Source: Asaia bogorensis (GTDB lineage Bacteria; Pseudomonadota; Alphaproteobacteria; Acetobacterales; Acetobacteraceae). Taken from it: DNA of 57,506 nt. How positions within the stretch are numbered: the stretch's first letter is position 1; the number at the start of each line of letters is the position of its first letter. The notes below the pieces were generated by a model. That model searched no databases. It was not told where the DNA came from and was given only the letters and a program-made list of their open reading frames with translations. The position numbers and the translations under genes were made by a program. Location of the stretch: assembly GCA_943333505.2 (NCBI GenBank), contig CALQTN020000021.1, forward strand, positions 1 to 57,506. Reading direction: 5' to 3'. Positions 34,817-43,373 of this stretch are shown piece by piece.

Positions 34817-35257
34817 ACAGGTGGATGTTGCGAACAAGGGCGGTCGGTTGCGTTGATGACGCGAGTATGCGAGCCGCGATCGTCGGTCAGATGTGAAAAC
34901 GGAGTGAGTTTTCAGTGAGAACGCAGCCGTCCCCTGTGCAGGTAGGGGTGGTACAGCCATGCGGGCTCGGGAGGGGGGGGGGCGTGGTCGATGGCATCTA
35001 ACCCTCATTTTTTGTGGGTATCCCCTGCGTGGTCTGGTTGGACTGGCTTCGGGGTGATGCGGCTTTATGCCTCCAAATAATTACCGCTCACTTAAAATAA
35101 AAATGCCAAATCGTAATTTAGTGTGACTTATAGTTGCGGGGGAGGGGCGTGGGGTAGGGGGCGACCGGTCGTGGAACTTTGCCCAGCCCCCTTTGCGGCG
35201 GACGCGGCAAACGTGCATTGTCACCCCGCCCATTCCTGCGCAGGAGAGATTTCGCCC
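34817..35257. other. Long noncoding gap between divergent genes
   Basis: About 440 bp between the Hint gene and the molybdopterin hydroxylase gene. It contains a run of eight or more G near 34972, an AT-rich block at 35075-35120 (promoter-like for either gene) and a ribosome site CAGGAGAG at 35241 for the downstream gene. Short frames here show no family similarity. I see no clear terminator or riboswitch. Confidence 0.6.
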
Positions 35258-37579
35258 ATGACCAAGTTCGGTGTCGCCCAGCCCGTCCGTCGCGTTGAAG
35301 ACCCGCGTTTGCTGAAGGGTGCCGGCAGCTATACCGCCGATTATTCCGTGCCGGGCATGCTGCATGGCGTGGTGCTGCGCAGCCCGCACGCGCATGCAAA
35401 AATCCTGTCGCTTGATGTATCGGCCGCGGCCGCTGTGCCGGGTGTCCATGCCGTTTTCACCAATGAAGACCTCAAGGCCGATAAGATCGGGCTGCTGCCG
35501 GTGCTGGTCGAGCTCGATAATCGCGATGGTAGCAAGCAGGTCAGCCCGCCGCGCCACACATTGGCAGAAGGCCAGGTTCGCCATGTCGGCGAACCTTTGG
35601 CCTTCATCGTCGCCGAGACCATGCAGGCCGCGCGCGACGCCGCTGAAGCGGTGATGGTCGATTACGACATTCTGGAGTCCGTGACTGATCTTGCCACGGC
35701 AACCAATTCCGGCGTGCCGCAGGTCTGGCCGACCGCCCCGGGCAATCTTTGCTTTGACTGGGAAGTGGGTCCCAAGGACGAAACCGAAGCGCTGTTCAAA
35801 TCTGCCGCCCATGTCACCAAGCTCACCGTGGTCAATAACCGCATTGTGGTGAATTCGATGGAAGCGCGGGCCTGCCTCGCGGATTACGATACGGTCTCCA
35901 AGACCTGGACTATTCGCACCAACACCCAGGGCAGCTGGACGGTTCGCAACGTGATGGCCGGCATGGTTTTCGGGCTCGACCCGAGCAGCATGCGGGTGAT
36001 CACGCCCGACGTCGGCGGTGGCTTCGGGATGAAGTTGTTCCTGTATCCGGAACATGTTCTGACGACCTATGCATCGCGCAAGCTGGGCCGCCCGGTGCGC
36101 TGGGTTTCGGAACGCTCGGAAGCTTTCCTGTCCGACAGCCATGGCCGTGACAATATTACCGAAGCCGAGTTGGCGATCGACGGCGCCGGCAAGTTCCTCG
36201 CGCTGCGCACCCGGACTCTGGCCGGGATGGGCGCGTATCTGTCGAATTTCGCTCCCTATATCCCGACACTCGCCGGTTCGGGCGTGCTCGCCAGCATCTA
36301 CGGTTTCAAGGCCGTTTACGCCAATGTGCTGGGTGTGTTCACCAACACCGTCCCGGTCGATGCGTATCGTGGCGCTGGGCGGCCGGAAGCCAATTACGTG
36401 GTCGAGCGGATCGTCGATGCCGCAGCCCGCGAGTTGGGCATTGACCGCATCGAACTGCGTCGCCGCAACATGGTCGGGCCGGAAGCCATGCCCCACACCT
36501 CGGCGATGGGCCGGACCTATGACAGCGGGGATTTTCCGCGCGTATTGAATGCCGCGCTCGCCCACACCGACTGGGCCGGGATCGCGGCGCGCAAGACGGA
36601 AGCGGCCTCGCGCGGCAAGAAGCGCGGGATCGGGATGGCATATTACCTCGAAGCGACCGGCGGCGACGATACCGAGCGTGCCGAAATCCGCTTTGCCGAT
36701 GATGGTTATGTCGATGTCTATGTCGGCACCCAGTCAACCGGGCAGGGTCATGAAACCGCTTATATCCAGCTGACCGTGGATCGCCTGGGCGTCGATGGCG
36801 ACAAGGTCCGGGTCAAGCAGGGCGATACCAACGATATGCCGACCGGTGGTGGCACTGGCGGCGCGCGCAGCCTCTATTCCGAAGGCCAGGCGATCGTGCT
36901 GACCGCGGCAACTGTCATCGAAAAAGGTCGTCGCGCCGCGTCCGAAGCGTTGGAAGCCGCAATGGCTGATATCGTGTTCGAAGAAGGCCGCTTTCAGGTG
37001 ATTGGCACCGATCGCGGCATCGATATCATCACTTTGGCGCTGGGCCAGCGCGCCCGGGCGGCGAAAGGCGAGGATGTCACCACCCTCGATGCCGCCGAGG
37101 TGGCGCAGATCAACCATCACACCTTCCCCAATGGCTGCCATATCGCCGAAATTGAGGTTGACCCGGAAACCGGCCGGATCGACGTGGTGCGCTACAGCGT
37201 GACCGATGATGTCGGCAAAGCCGTCAACCCGATGATCGTCGCCGGCCAGGTGCATGGCGGAGTCGCCCAGGGCCTTGGCCAGGCTTTGCTGGAACGGACC
37301 GCCTATGACCCTGATTCCGGCCAGCTGCTCGCCGGCAGTTTGATGGACTACACCATCCCGCGCGCCGATGATTTACCGAATATTGACGTCGAATTGGTTG
37401 AAGTGCCGTGCCTGACCAACGGGTTGGGAGTGAAAGGCGCGGGTGAGGCGGGGGCCGTCGGGGCGCCGCCAGCGCTGATTAACGCCATCATCGACGCGTT
37501 GGCGGATATGGGCGTGACGCAAATCGACATGCCGGCAACGCCGGAAGTGGTGTGGCGGGCGTTGGCCAAAGCGGCGTAA
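35258..37579 (+). CDS. Molybdopterin-binding subunit of a xanthine dehydrogenase-family hydroxylase
   Basis: A 773-residue large subunit of the xanthine oxidase/CoxL family, which hydroxylates aldehydes or N-heterocycles at a molybdenum-cytosine dinucleotide centre. The active-site loop is AYRGAGR (369-375), the form II sequence; true CO dehydrogenase has AYRCSFR, so this is not one. The catalytic Glu730 is in KGAGEAGAVGAPP. GGGFGMKLFLYPEH and GTQSTGQGHETAY are cofactor contacts. The usual FAD and 2Fe-2S subunits are not adjacent, so it is an orphan here. The start follows CAGGAGAG. Confidence 0.9.
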   Translation: MTKFGVAQPVRRVEDPRLLKGAGSYTADYSVPGMLHGVVLRSPHAHAKILSLDVSAAAAVPGVHAVFTNEDLKADKIGLLPVLVELDNRDGSKQVSPPRHTLAEGQVRHVGEPLAFIVAETMQAARDAAEAVMVDYDILESVTDLATATNSGVPQVWPTAPGNLCFDWEVGPKDETEALFKSAAHVTKLTVVNNRIVVNSMEARACLADYDTVSKTWTIRTNTQGSWTVRNVMAGMVFGLDPSSMRVITPDVGGGFGMKLFLYPEHVLTTYASRKLGRPVRWVSERSEAFLSDSHGRDNITEAELAIDGAGKFLALRTRTLAGMGAYLSNFAPYIPTLAGSGVLASIYGFKAVYANVLGVFTNTVPVDAYRGAGRPEANYVVERIVDAAARELGIDRIELRRRNMVGPEAMPHTSAMGRTYDSGDFPRVLNAALAHTDWAGIAARKTEAASRGKKRGIGMAYYLEATGGDDTERAEIRFADDGYVDVYVGTQSTGQGHETAYIQLTVDRLGVDGDKVRVKQGDTNDMPTGGGTGGARSLYSEGQAIVLTAATVIEKGRRAASEALEAAMADIVFEEGRFQVIGTDRGIDIITLALGQRARAAKGEDVTTLDAAEVAQINHHTFPNGCHIAEIEVDPETGRIDVVRYSVTDDVGKAVNPMIVAGQVHGGVAQGLGQALLERTAYDPDSGQLLAGSLMDYTIPRADDLPNIDVELVEVPCLTNGLGVKGAGEAGAVGAPPALINAIIDALADMGVTQIDMPATPEVVWRALAKAA

Positions 37580-37613
37580 ACCCGCGCCAGAATTTATGAT
37601 CGGGGCAAGCTGG

Positions 37614-39011
37614 ATGTCTGACGCCGAAACCTTCGACCTTATCGTTATCGGCTCAGGCCCCGGCGGCTACGTGTGCGCCATCCGGGCGGCCCAACTCGGC
37701 ATGAAAGTGGCCTGCGTTGAAAAACGCGAGACCCTCGGCGGTACCTGCCTCAATGTCGGCTGCATCCCGTCAAAGGCGTTGCTGCAATCATCGGAAAATT
37801 TCAGCGAAACCAAACATGCCTGGGCCGATCATGGCATTGTGGTGGATGGTGTGAAGCTCGATCTTGCGCGCATGCAGGCGCGCAAGAGTGAGGTTGTTGC
37901 GGCCAATACCAAGGGCATCGAATTTTTGTTCAAGAAGAACAAGATCAAATGGTTGCACGGTGAAGGCCGCATCACCGCGCCCGGCAAGGTTAGCGTTGCC
38001 GGGATTGAGTACGCCACGAAAAATATTGTTGTCGCCACCGGCAGCGAGTCCATGCCCCTGCCTGGGGTGGAGGTGGACGAAAAAACCATCGTCACCTCAA
38101 CCGGCGCGCTGGAACTCGACCGCGTGCCCGGCCATCTCGTGGTGATCGGCGGCGGCGTAATCGGCCTCGAACTCGGCAGCGTCTGGCGCCGGCTGGGCGC
38201 CGAGGTGACGGTCGTCGAGTTTCTCGACCGCATCATCCCCGGCAATGATGGCGAGATCGCCAAGCAGTTCGAGCGGGTACTGGCCAAGCAGGGTATCAAG
38301 TTCAAGCTGTCGACCAAAGTGACGACGGCGGCACAGACCGGTGCCGGCGTTACGTTGACCCTGGAAGCTGTCAAGGACGGCAAGACCAGCGAGTTGCAGG
38401 CTGATATTGTCCTGTTGGCGATCGGGCGGCGCGCCTACACTGCGGGCCTTGGCCTTGCGGAAAGCGGCGTGGCGCTGGATGCCCGTGGCCGGGTCGAAAC
38501 CGATGGGCATTTCGCCACCAATATACCCGGCATTTACGCCCTTGGTGACGTGATCGCCGGGCCGATGCTGGCCCATAAGGCGGAGGACGAGGGTGTGGCG
38601 CTTGCCGAACGGCTCGCCGGCCAGGCCGGACACGTCAACTACGATGCCATTCCCGGGGTGATCTATACATCGCCGGAAGTCGCCTCGGTGGGCCAGACCG
38701 AAGAACAGCTGAAGACGGCGGGCACCGAGTACCGCATCGGAAAGTTCCCGTTCACCGCCAATGGCCGCGCGCGGGCGATGGGGCAGACCGACGGGTTGGT
38801 AAAAATCCTTGCCGATAAGCGTACCGATCGGCTGCTGGGCGCGCATATTCTAGGCCCTGATGCAGGCACCTTGATCGCCGAACTGGCGATGGCGATGGAA
38901 TTTGGCGCGAGTTCAGAAGATGTCGCCCGCATCTGCCACGCGCATCCCACCCTCAACGAAGCGGTCAAGGAAGCCGCCCTTGCGGTGGATGGCCGCGCGT
39001 TACATATCTAA
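37614..39011 (+). CDS. lpdA: Dihydrolipoyl dehydrogenase
   Basis: A 465-residue flavoprotein disulfide reductase, the E3 subunit of 2-oxoacid dehydrogenase complexes. The FAD loop is GSGPGG (13-18), the redox disulfide is Cys45-LNVG-Cys50, the NAD loop is GGGVIGLELG and the His-Glu pair is HAHPTLNE near the C-terminus. No E1 or E2 gene is adjacent, so it is probably an additional or shared E3. The Met at 37614 fits the family start; a Met six codons earlier is in frame. It lies 34 bp after the hydroxylase gene. Confidence 0.95.
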   Translation: MSDAETFDLIVIGSGPGGYVCAIRAAQLGMKVACVEKRETLGGTCLNVGCIPSKALLQSSENFSETKHAWADHGIVVDGVKLDLARMQARKSEVVAANTKGIEFLFKKNKIKWLHGEGRITAPGKVSVAGIEYATKNIVVATGSESMPLPGVEVDEKTIVTSTGALELDRVPGHLVVIGGGVIGLELGSVWRRLGAEVTVVEFLDRIIPGNDGEIAKQFERVLAKQGIKFKLSTKVTTAAQTGAGVTLTLEAVKDGKTSELQADIVLLAIGRRAYTAGLGLAESGVALDARGRVETDGHFATNIPGIYALGDVIAGPMLAHKAEDEGVALAERLAGQAGHVNYDAIPGVIYTSPEVASVGQTEEQLKTAGTEYRIGKFPFTANGRARAMGQTDGLVKILADKRTDRLLGAHILGPDAGTLIAELAMAMEFGASSEDVARICHAHPTLNEAVKEAALAVDGRALHI

Positions 39012-39015
39012 TAAC

Positions 39016-40020
39016 ATGAACGCATTAACTCCGCTTGCCCTGACGATGGGCGACCCTGCCGGGATCGGTGGCGAATTGTCCTTGCGGGCCTGGCTCGCAC
39101 GGCGTGCAACCGCCCGGCCGTTTGTGGCGCTCGACGATCCGGACCGTCTGTCCGCGCTCGCAGAACGGCTTGGCCTTGATGTTCCGGTACGTGCGGTCAA
39201 CGCCATCGGCGCGGCTGGGGCGATTTTCCCGCATGCTCTGCCGGTGCTGCCGCAGCGTCTTGCTGCCACCGTGCGCGCCGGCCAACCGGACCCGGCCAAT
39301 GCGCCGGCGGTGATTGCCTCGATCGAGCGCGCCACGAAACTCGCCATGGCTGGTGAGGCTGCGGCCGTGGTCACCAACCCGATCCACAAATCGAGCCTGA
39401 CCGGCATTGGCTTCCCGCATCCAGGCCATACGGAATTCCTCGCAGCCATTACCGGTGCGATCTTGCCAGTAATGATGCTGGCAAGCCCATTGCTGAAAGT
39501 GGTGCCGATTACCGTGCACGCGTCCTTGCGGCGGATGCTGGCGATGATCACCGTTGATCGGATTGTCGCGGTCACCCGCGTGACCGACGCTGCCTTGCGC
39601 CGCGACTGGGGCATTGCCCGGCCGCGCATCGCAGTTGCCGGCCTCAACCCGCATGCTGGCGAAGACGGCACGATGGGCGAGGAGGAAGTCGAGATCATCG
39701 CCCCCGCCATCGCCATCCTGCGCGCCGAAGGGCTGGACATCACCGGTCCGTTTGCCGCCGACAGCCTGTTCACGCCCGCAGCCCGCGAACGCTACGATGT
39801 TGCGATGGGGATGTATCACGACCAGGCGCTCATCCCGTTGAAGACGCTCGATATGTCGCATGGGGTGAACGTCACGCTCGGCCTGCCGATCATTCGCACC
39901 TCGCCTGATCACGGCACCGCGTTCAATATTGCAGGCCTTGGTGTGGCCGACGCCACCAGCCTGATTGCGGCGATTGACCTCGCCCATGATCTAGCGACCA
40001 GACGGGAAGCCCGCGCATGA
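39016..40020 (+). CDS. pdxA: 4-hydroxythreonine-4-phosphate dehydrogenase
   Basis: A 334-residue enzyme of DXP-dependent vitamin B6 synthesis that oxidises 4-phosphohydroxy-threonine. The three metal-binding histidines are in TNPIHKSSL, GLNPHAGEDG and MYHDQALIPLK. The opening LTMGDPAGIGGE and the TSPDHGTAF motif are diagnostic. It starts 4 bp after lpdA stops and overlaps pdxJ by ATGA; the two enzymes act in sequence to form pyridoxine phosphate. Confidence 0.96.
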   Translation: MNALTPLALTMGDPAGIGGELSLRAWLARRATARPFVALDDPDRLSALAERLGLDVPVRAVNAIGAAGAIFPHALPVLPQRLAATVRAGQPDPANAPAVIASIERATKLAMAGEAAAVVTNPIHKSSLTGIGFPHPGHTEFLAAITGAILPVMMLASPLLKVVPITVHASLRRMLAMITVDRIVAVTRVTDAALRRDWGIARPRIAVAGLNPHAGEDGTMGEEEVEIIAPAIAILRAEGLDITGPFAADSLFTPAARERYDVAMGMYHDQALIPLKTLDMSHGVNVTLGLPIIRTSPDHGTAFNIAGLGVADATSLIAAIDLAHDLATRREARA

Positions 40021-40730
40021 CCCTTCGCCTTGGTATTAATGTCGATCACGTTGCCACTCTGCGCAATGCGCGTGGCGAGGCCTACCCTGATCCGCTGGAG
40101 GCCGCCCGTATGGCGATTGCCGCAGGCGCCGGTGGGATCACCATTCATCTCCGCGAAGACCGCCGCCATATCCGCGACAGCGATGTGTTTCTGGTCCGCG
40201 CCGGCATCGACAAGCCGTTGAATTTCGAGATGGCGGCGACCAACGAGATGCTGAATATCGCGCTGGAAGCCATGCCCAACGCGTGCTGCATCGTACCGGA
40301 AAAACGGACTGAGGTGACCACCGAGGGTGGCCTCGATGTGGTCGGTCAGCAGAATTCCTTGCGCCCGATCGTGGCGCGGCTCCGCGAGGCCGGCATTCGC
40401 GTATCGCTGTTCATCGACCCCGATCCAGCGCAATTGATCGCGAGTGCGGAAATCGGTGCCGATATCGTCGAACTCCACACCGGTGCCTATGGCCACGGCA
40501 AAAACGGCGAACTCGCGCGCCTGCAGGCGGCCGCACGGCAATGCAGCTTGCTGCGGCTGGAATGCCATGCCGGGCATGGGCTGAACTTCGCCAACGTTGC
40601 CCCGATTGCCGCGATCCCGGAGGTGGTGGAGCTTAATATTGGGCATTTCATCATCGCCCAGGCGATTTTTGACGGCTTGCCGGCGGTGGTGCGGCAGATG
40701 AAGGCGCTGATGCAGGCGGCGCGTGTTTAG
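40017..40730 (+). CDS. pdxJ: Pyridoxine 5'-phosphate synthase
   Basis: A 237-residue TIM-barrel enzyme that condenses the PdxA product with deoxyxylulose phosphate. LGINVDHVATLRNARG is the family opening, EDRRHI and VPEKRTEVTTEGGLDV hold catalytic residues, and GHGLNF and LNIGHFIIAQA form the phosphate site. Standard length. Coupled to pdxA by the ATGA overlap. It ends 10 bp from the convergent entericidin gene. Confidence 0.96.
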   Translation: MTLRLGINVDHVATLRNARGEAYPDPLEAARMAIAAGAGGITIHLREDRRHIRDSDVFLVRAGIDKPLNFEMAATNEMLNIALEAMPNACCIVPEKRTEVTTEGGLDVVGQQNSLRPIVARLREAGIRVSLFIDPDPAQLIASAEIGADIVELHTGAYGHGKNGELARLQAAARQCSLLRLECHAGHGLNFANVAPIAAIPEVVELNIGHFIIAQAIFDGLPAVVRQMKALMQAARV

Positions 40731-40740
40731 CCAGCCTATT

Positions 40741-40878
40741 CTATGGTAGCGCGTTTTTCACTTTCTGCGCCCCGGTCGCAACCGCCCCGCCGGCGGCTGA
40801 AACGTCGCGGCCGACGCCCTGGACGGTGTTGCAGCCGGCCAGCAGCAGGCAGACCAGGATGATCAGAACAGGTTTCAT
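40741..40878 (-). CDS. Entericidin-like small lipoprotein
   Basis: A 45-residue protein. Residues 1-15 are a lipoprotein signal and the lipobox LLAGC puts the lipidated Cys at 16. The mature part, NTVQGVGRDVSAAGGAVATG, matches the entericidin EcnA/EcnB family of small envelope lipoproteins, linked to stationary-phase lysis or envelope stress in enterobacteria. The ATG overlaps the acyltransferase stop (ATGA). The longer upstream frame has no signal, so this internal start is preferred. Confidence 0.85.
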   Translation of the reverse strand: MKPVLIILVCLLLAGCNTVQGVGRDVSAAGGAVATGAQKVKNALP

Positions 40879-41780
40879 CGCTTTATCTTGACCTGCAATG
40901 CTTCCGGCCAGTCGACGATCTTGCCGGGTATGGTGGTATCGATGCCGCCCAACGCATAGGTGCGGCGGCATAGTTCGGCGGATAGCGCGTGGCGGTCAGT
41001 AATGCCGGCGAATTCCGCGAACGGGATCGGGGCGCCGATTTTCAGGTTGATCCGGCTGTTGAAGCGGCGGCGAATTTCGCCTGCCATGAGCGCCAGGCGC
41101 AAGGTCGAGCTGATATGGCTGATAATGTGGAACAACCGCCCGTTCTGGCCCTGGAAATAAACCGGCACCACCGGACACCGCGCGCGTTGCAGCATTTGGG
41201 CGATGAAGGCTTGCCAAGGCGCGTCCATCGCCGGGCGTGCGCCCCAGCGATCCGGCGATGTCGAAATCCCACCCGCCGGGAATACCAGCACCGCCCCGCC
41301 GCGTTCGAGGTGCTTGCGGGCCTCGACCCGGGTTTGCACGTTGGTCGCCTGCGCTTCGCGGGTTCCGGCGAAACTGATCGGCAGGAAATGCTCGCGGGTT
41401 TCGGGTGCCTGGATCAGCACAGAATTGATCAGCAACTGGAAATCCGGGCGGACCTGGCTGATCAGCCAGCACAGGATCAGCCCGTCGATCAGCCCGAACG
41501 GATGGTTCGCCACCACCAGCAGCGGCCCCTCGGCGGGGATGTTGGCAAGTGCCCGGCGGTCAAAATCCAGACTGATGCCGGTGCGGCGCAGCATGTCGGA
41601 CCAGAAAATTTCCGGGGTTCCACCCTCGGCGCGAAACCGGTCATAGACCGCCTTCAACTTTTTCTGCCCGGTCGCCAACTCGACAGCGCGGATGAGCATC
41701 CTTTGGGCTGCCGACATGGCCGGATCCATATATGACAGCGGCGGATTATCGCCGAGTGCCGGATTGCCTGCTGTGACCAC
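40875..41780 (-). CDS. Lysophospholipid acyltransferase family protein
   Basis: A 301-residue PlsC/OlsB-like acyltransferase. The catalytic His-Asp motif is VANHPFGLIDG, with one residue more between His and Asp than in classical HX4D, as in related hemolysin-type acyltransferases. VLVFPAGGIS is the acceptor-binding motif, and PVVPVYFQGQNGRLFH follows. It would acylate a lysolipid or lyso-ornithine lipid at the inner membrane. I choose a GTG at 41780 because AGGAGC lies 9 bases upstream and similarity begins shortly after; the frame extends 53 codons further. It is coupled to the entericidin-like gene. Confidence 0.8.
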   Translation of the reverse strand: MVTAGNPALGDNPPLSYMDPAMSAAQRMLIRAVELATGQKKLKAVYDRFRAEGGTPEIFWSDMLRRTGISLDFDRRALANIPAEGPLLVVANHPFGLIDGLILCWLISQVRPDFQLLINSVLIQAPETREHFLPISFAGTREAQATNVQTRVEARKHLERGGAVLVFPAGGISTSPDRWGARPAMDAPWQAFIAQMLQRARCPVVPVYFQGQNGRLFHIISHISSTLRLALMAGEIRRRFNSRINLKIGAPIPFAEFAGITDRHALSAELCRRTYALGGIDTTIPGKIVDWPEALQVKIKR

Positions 41781-41871
41781 CGCGCGTCTGCTCCTGATCT
41801 GCGAAAACTTCACGAGTCCCAAACCTGTCGCCAATTTTAGCAGCCCCACGAGGGCTGCGCCAGCAAACCGA

Positions 41872-42789
41872 TCAGGCGGCTGCCAGCACTGCGCCGGTCG
41901 CATCGAATGTGGCCCCGAGCTTGGCCGCGGTGGCCGCATCGAGCGGCATATGCGGTGGACGCTGGAAGTTCCATGCCGGGTTGCCGGTGTTGCGAGCGAC
42001 CAGCGCCTTCAGACCGGGGATCAGCGGGGCGGAGGTGACCGCCTTGCGGATGGCTGAAAGCTGGATTTGGGCTGCTTCGCCCACCGCATTGTCCGAATTG
42101 GCGTAGACCGTGGCGCTGACCGCGCAGCCGACATTGGCGGCGGCCGTGATGCATCCCGCACCACCCCGGCGCAGCAATTCCAGCAACGCGCCGTCATCGC
42201 CGCAATAGACCTCGAACCCGTCTTTGGCGAAGGCATCAACATAGGACGCGGTATTGGCGAAATCGCCGCTGCTGTCCTTCAAGCCCTTCACCTTGCCTGG
42301 ATAGGCCTTCAACAACCGGCCGATCAGATCAACGGTGAACGGCACCGCCGATTGCGCCGGAAAATGATACAGGTAGATCTTGATGTCGCCGCCAACCCGT
42401 TGGATAACCTCGGAGAAATAGGCGAAAAGGCCATCCTCGGAGGGATTTTTGTAGAAAAACGGCGGCAGTAGCAACGCACCGCGACAGCCGAGATCCTGCG
42501 CCCGCTTGGTCAGCAGCACCGTATCGGTGATCGCCGTCGTGCCGCAGCCCGGCATCATTAATGCGGGGGCAATGCCGCGCTCGGCCAGGCCCTCCATCAC
42601 TTCGATGCGCTCGGAAACGCCCAGCGAATTGGCTTCGCCGGTGGTGCCAAGCACGCCCAACCCGTTGCAGCCATTCGCGAGCAGCCATTTCGCGTGGCCT
42701 GTCATGCGATCGAGGTCGATCGACAAATCCTGTCGCATCGCCGTCAAGACCGCTGCGTTCACGCCGCCGTAAATTGCACCCTGCATCAT
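41872..42789 (-). CDS. Dihydrodipicolinate synthase/N-acetylneuraminate lyase family aldolase
   Basis: A 305-residue class I aldolase. The Schiff-base lysine is Lys171 in GLKDSSGD, the catalytic Tyr is Tyr141 in LYHFPAQ and the substrate loop is [11 protein letters not shown] (GTTGE motif). Sequence features differ from canonical DapA (YHFP rather than YNVP), so it is likely another pyruvate-dependent aldolase or dehydratase, and I do not call it dapA. It overlaps the YcgN-like gene by ATGA and is followed by the acyltransferase after 91 bp. Confidence 0.87.
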   Translation of the reverse strand: MMQGAIYGGVNAAVLTAMRQDLSIDLDRMTGHAKWLLANGCNGLGVLGTTGEANSLGVSERIEVMEGLAERGIAPALMMPGCGTTAITDTVLLTKRAQDLGCRGALLLPPFFYKNPSEDGLFAYFSEVIQRVGGDIKIYLYHFPAQSAVPFTVDLIGRLLKAYPGKVKGLKDSSGDFANTASYVDAFAKDGFEVYCGDDGALLELLRRGGAGCITAAANVGCAVSATVYANSDNAVGEAAQIQLSAIRKAVTSAPLIPGLKALVARNTGNPAWNFQRPPHMPLDAATAAKLGATFDATGAVLAAA

Positions 42790-43271
42790 GTCGGTTTCCC
42801 AGGTTTTGGTTGCCGTGGCCGTGGCATGGTGCCCGGCCAGTCGACGATGTGATGATCGAGCGGGCCAGCCACCCGCTCCCCGATTGCGCGTCCACGGACC
42901 GACACGCCGGATGTGTGGACGGTGTCAGCACTGCCCGATACCAGCGGGTGCCACCAGGCGAGATCCTTGCCTTCATCCAAGCGCCGATAGGCGCATGATG
43001 GAGGCAACCAGTTGATTTCGCGTAAAATTACCGGAGTTAGGCTGACGCAATCGGGCACGAATTTTTTGCGCTGCTCGTAGTTGCTGCACTGACAGCTATC
43101 GAGATCGAGCAGTCGGCACGCGACATTGGTGTGGACCAGTTGATCATTGGCGTCTTCGTAGATCAGCTTGTGCAGACAGCAGCGCCCACAGCCATCGCAG
43201 AGCGATTCCCATTCCGCCGCCGACATTTCGTCGAGCGCTTTGGTCTTCCAGAACGGGGCACCATCACTCAT
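42786..43271 (-). CDS. YcgN family cysteine cluster protein
   Basis: A 161-residue UPF0260 protein. The Cys cluster is CDGCGRCC (Cys25, 28, 31, 32), with further Cys in [12 protein letters not shown] and DCVSL, the pattern thought to bind metal or an Fe-S cluster in the CxxCxxCC superfamily. [23 protein letters not shown] is a conserved block. The biochemical role is unknown. It heads the run ycgN, aldolase, acyltransferase, entericidin. Confidence 0.9.
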   Translation of the reverse strand: MSDGAPFWKTKALDEMSAAEWESLCDGCGRCCLHKLIYEDANDQLVHTNVACRLLDLDSCQCSNYEQRKKFVPDCVSLTPVILREINWLPPSCAYRRLDEGKDLAWWHPLVSGSADTVHTSGVSVRGRAIGERVAGPLDHHIVDWPGTMPRPRQPKPGKPT

Positions 43272-43373
43272 GCGCGGAGTTTAGGCCGATCGCGCCGGGT
43301 TAGGAAGCCAGTGCGATTTGCCCTCTGCGTCGCACCGGCTAATCTCCCGCCGAATGGAAATGGAGCGGGCAAA

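Noticed and set aside
35081-36565. A 494-codon open frame antisense to the molybdopterin hydroxylase gene
   Set aside because: The opposite strand carries clear family motifs throughout; this frame is a GC-rich shadow with low-complexity His/Arg/Gly content.
35258-37579. Carbon monoxide dehydrogenase large subunit
   Set aside because: The active-site loop is AYRGAGR, not AYRCSFR, and no CoxS or CoxM genes are adjacent.
41872-42789. Bona fide dapA for lysine synthesis
   Set aside because: The fold and Lys171 fit the superfamily, but the tyrosine motif and context do not match DapA, so only the family is claimed.
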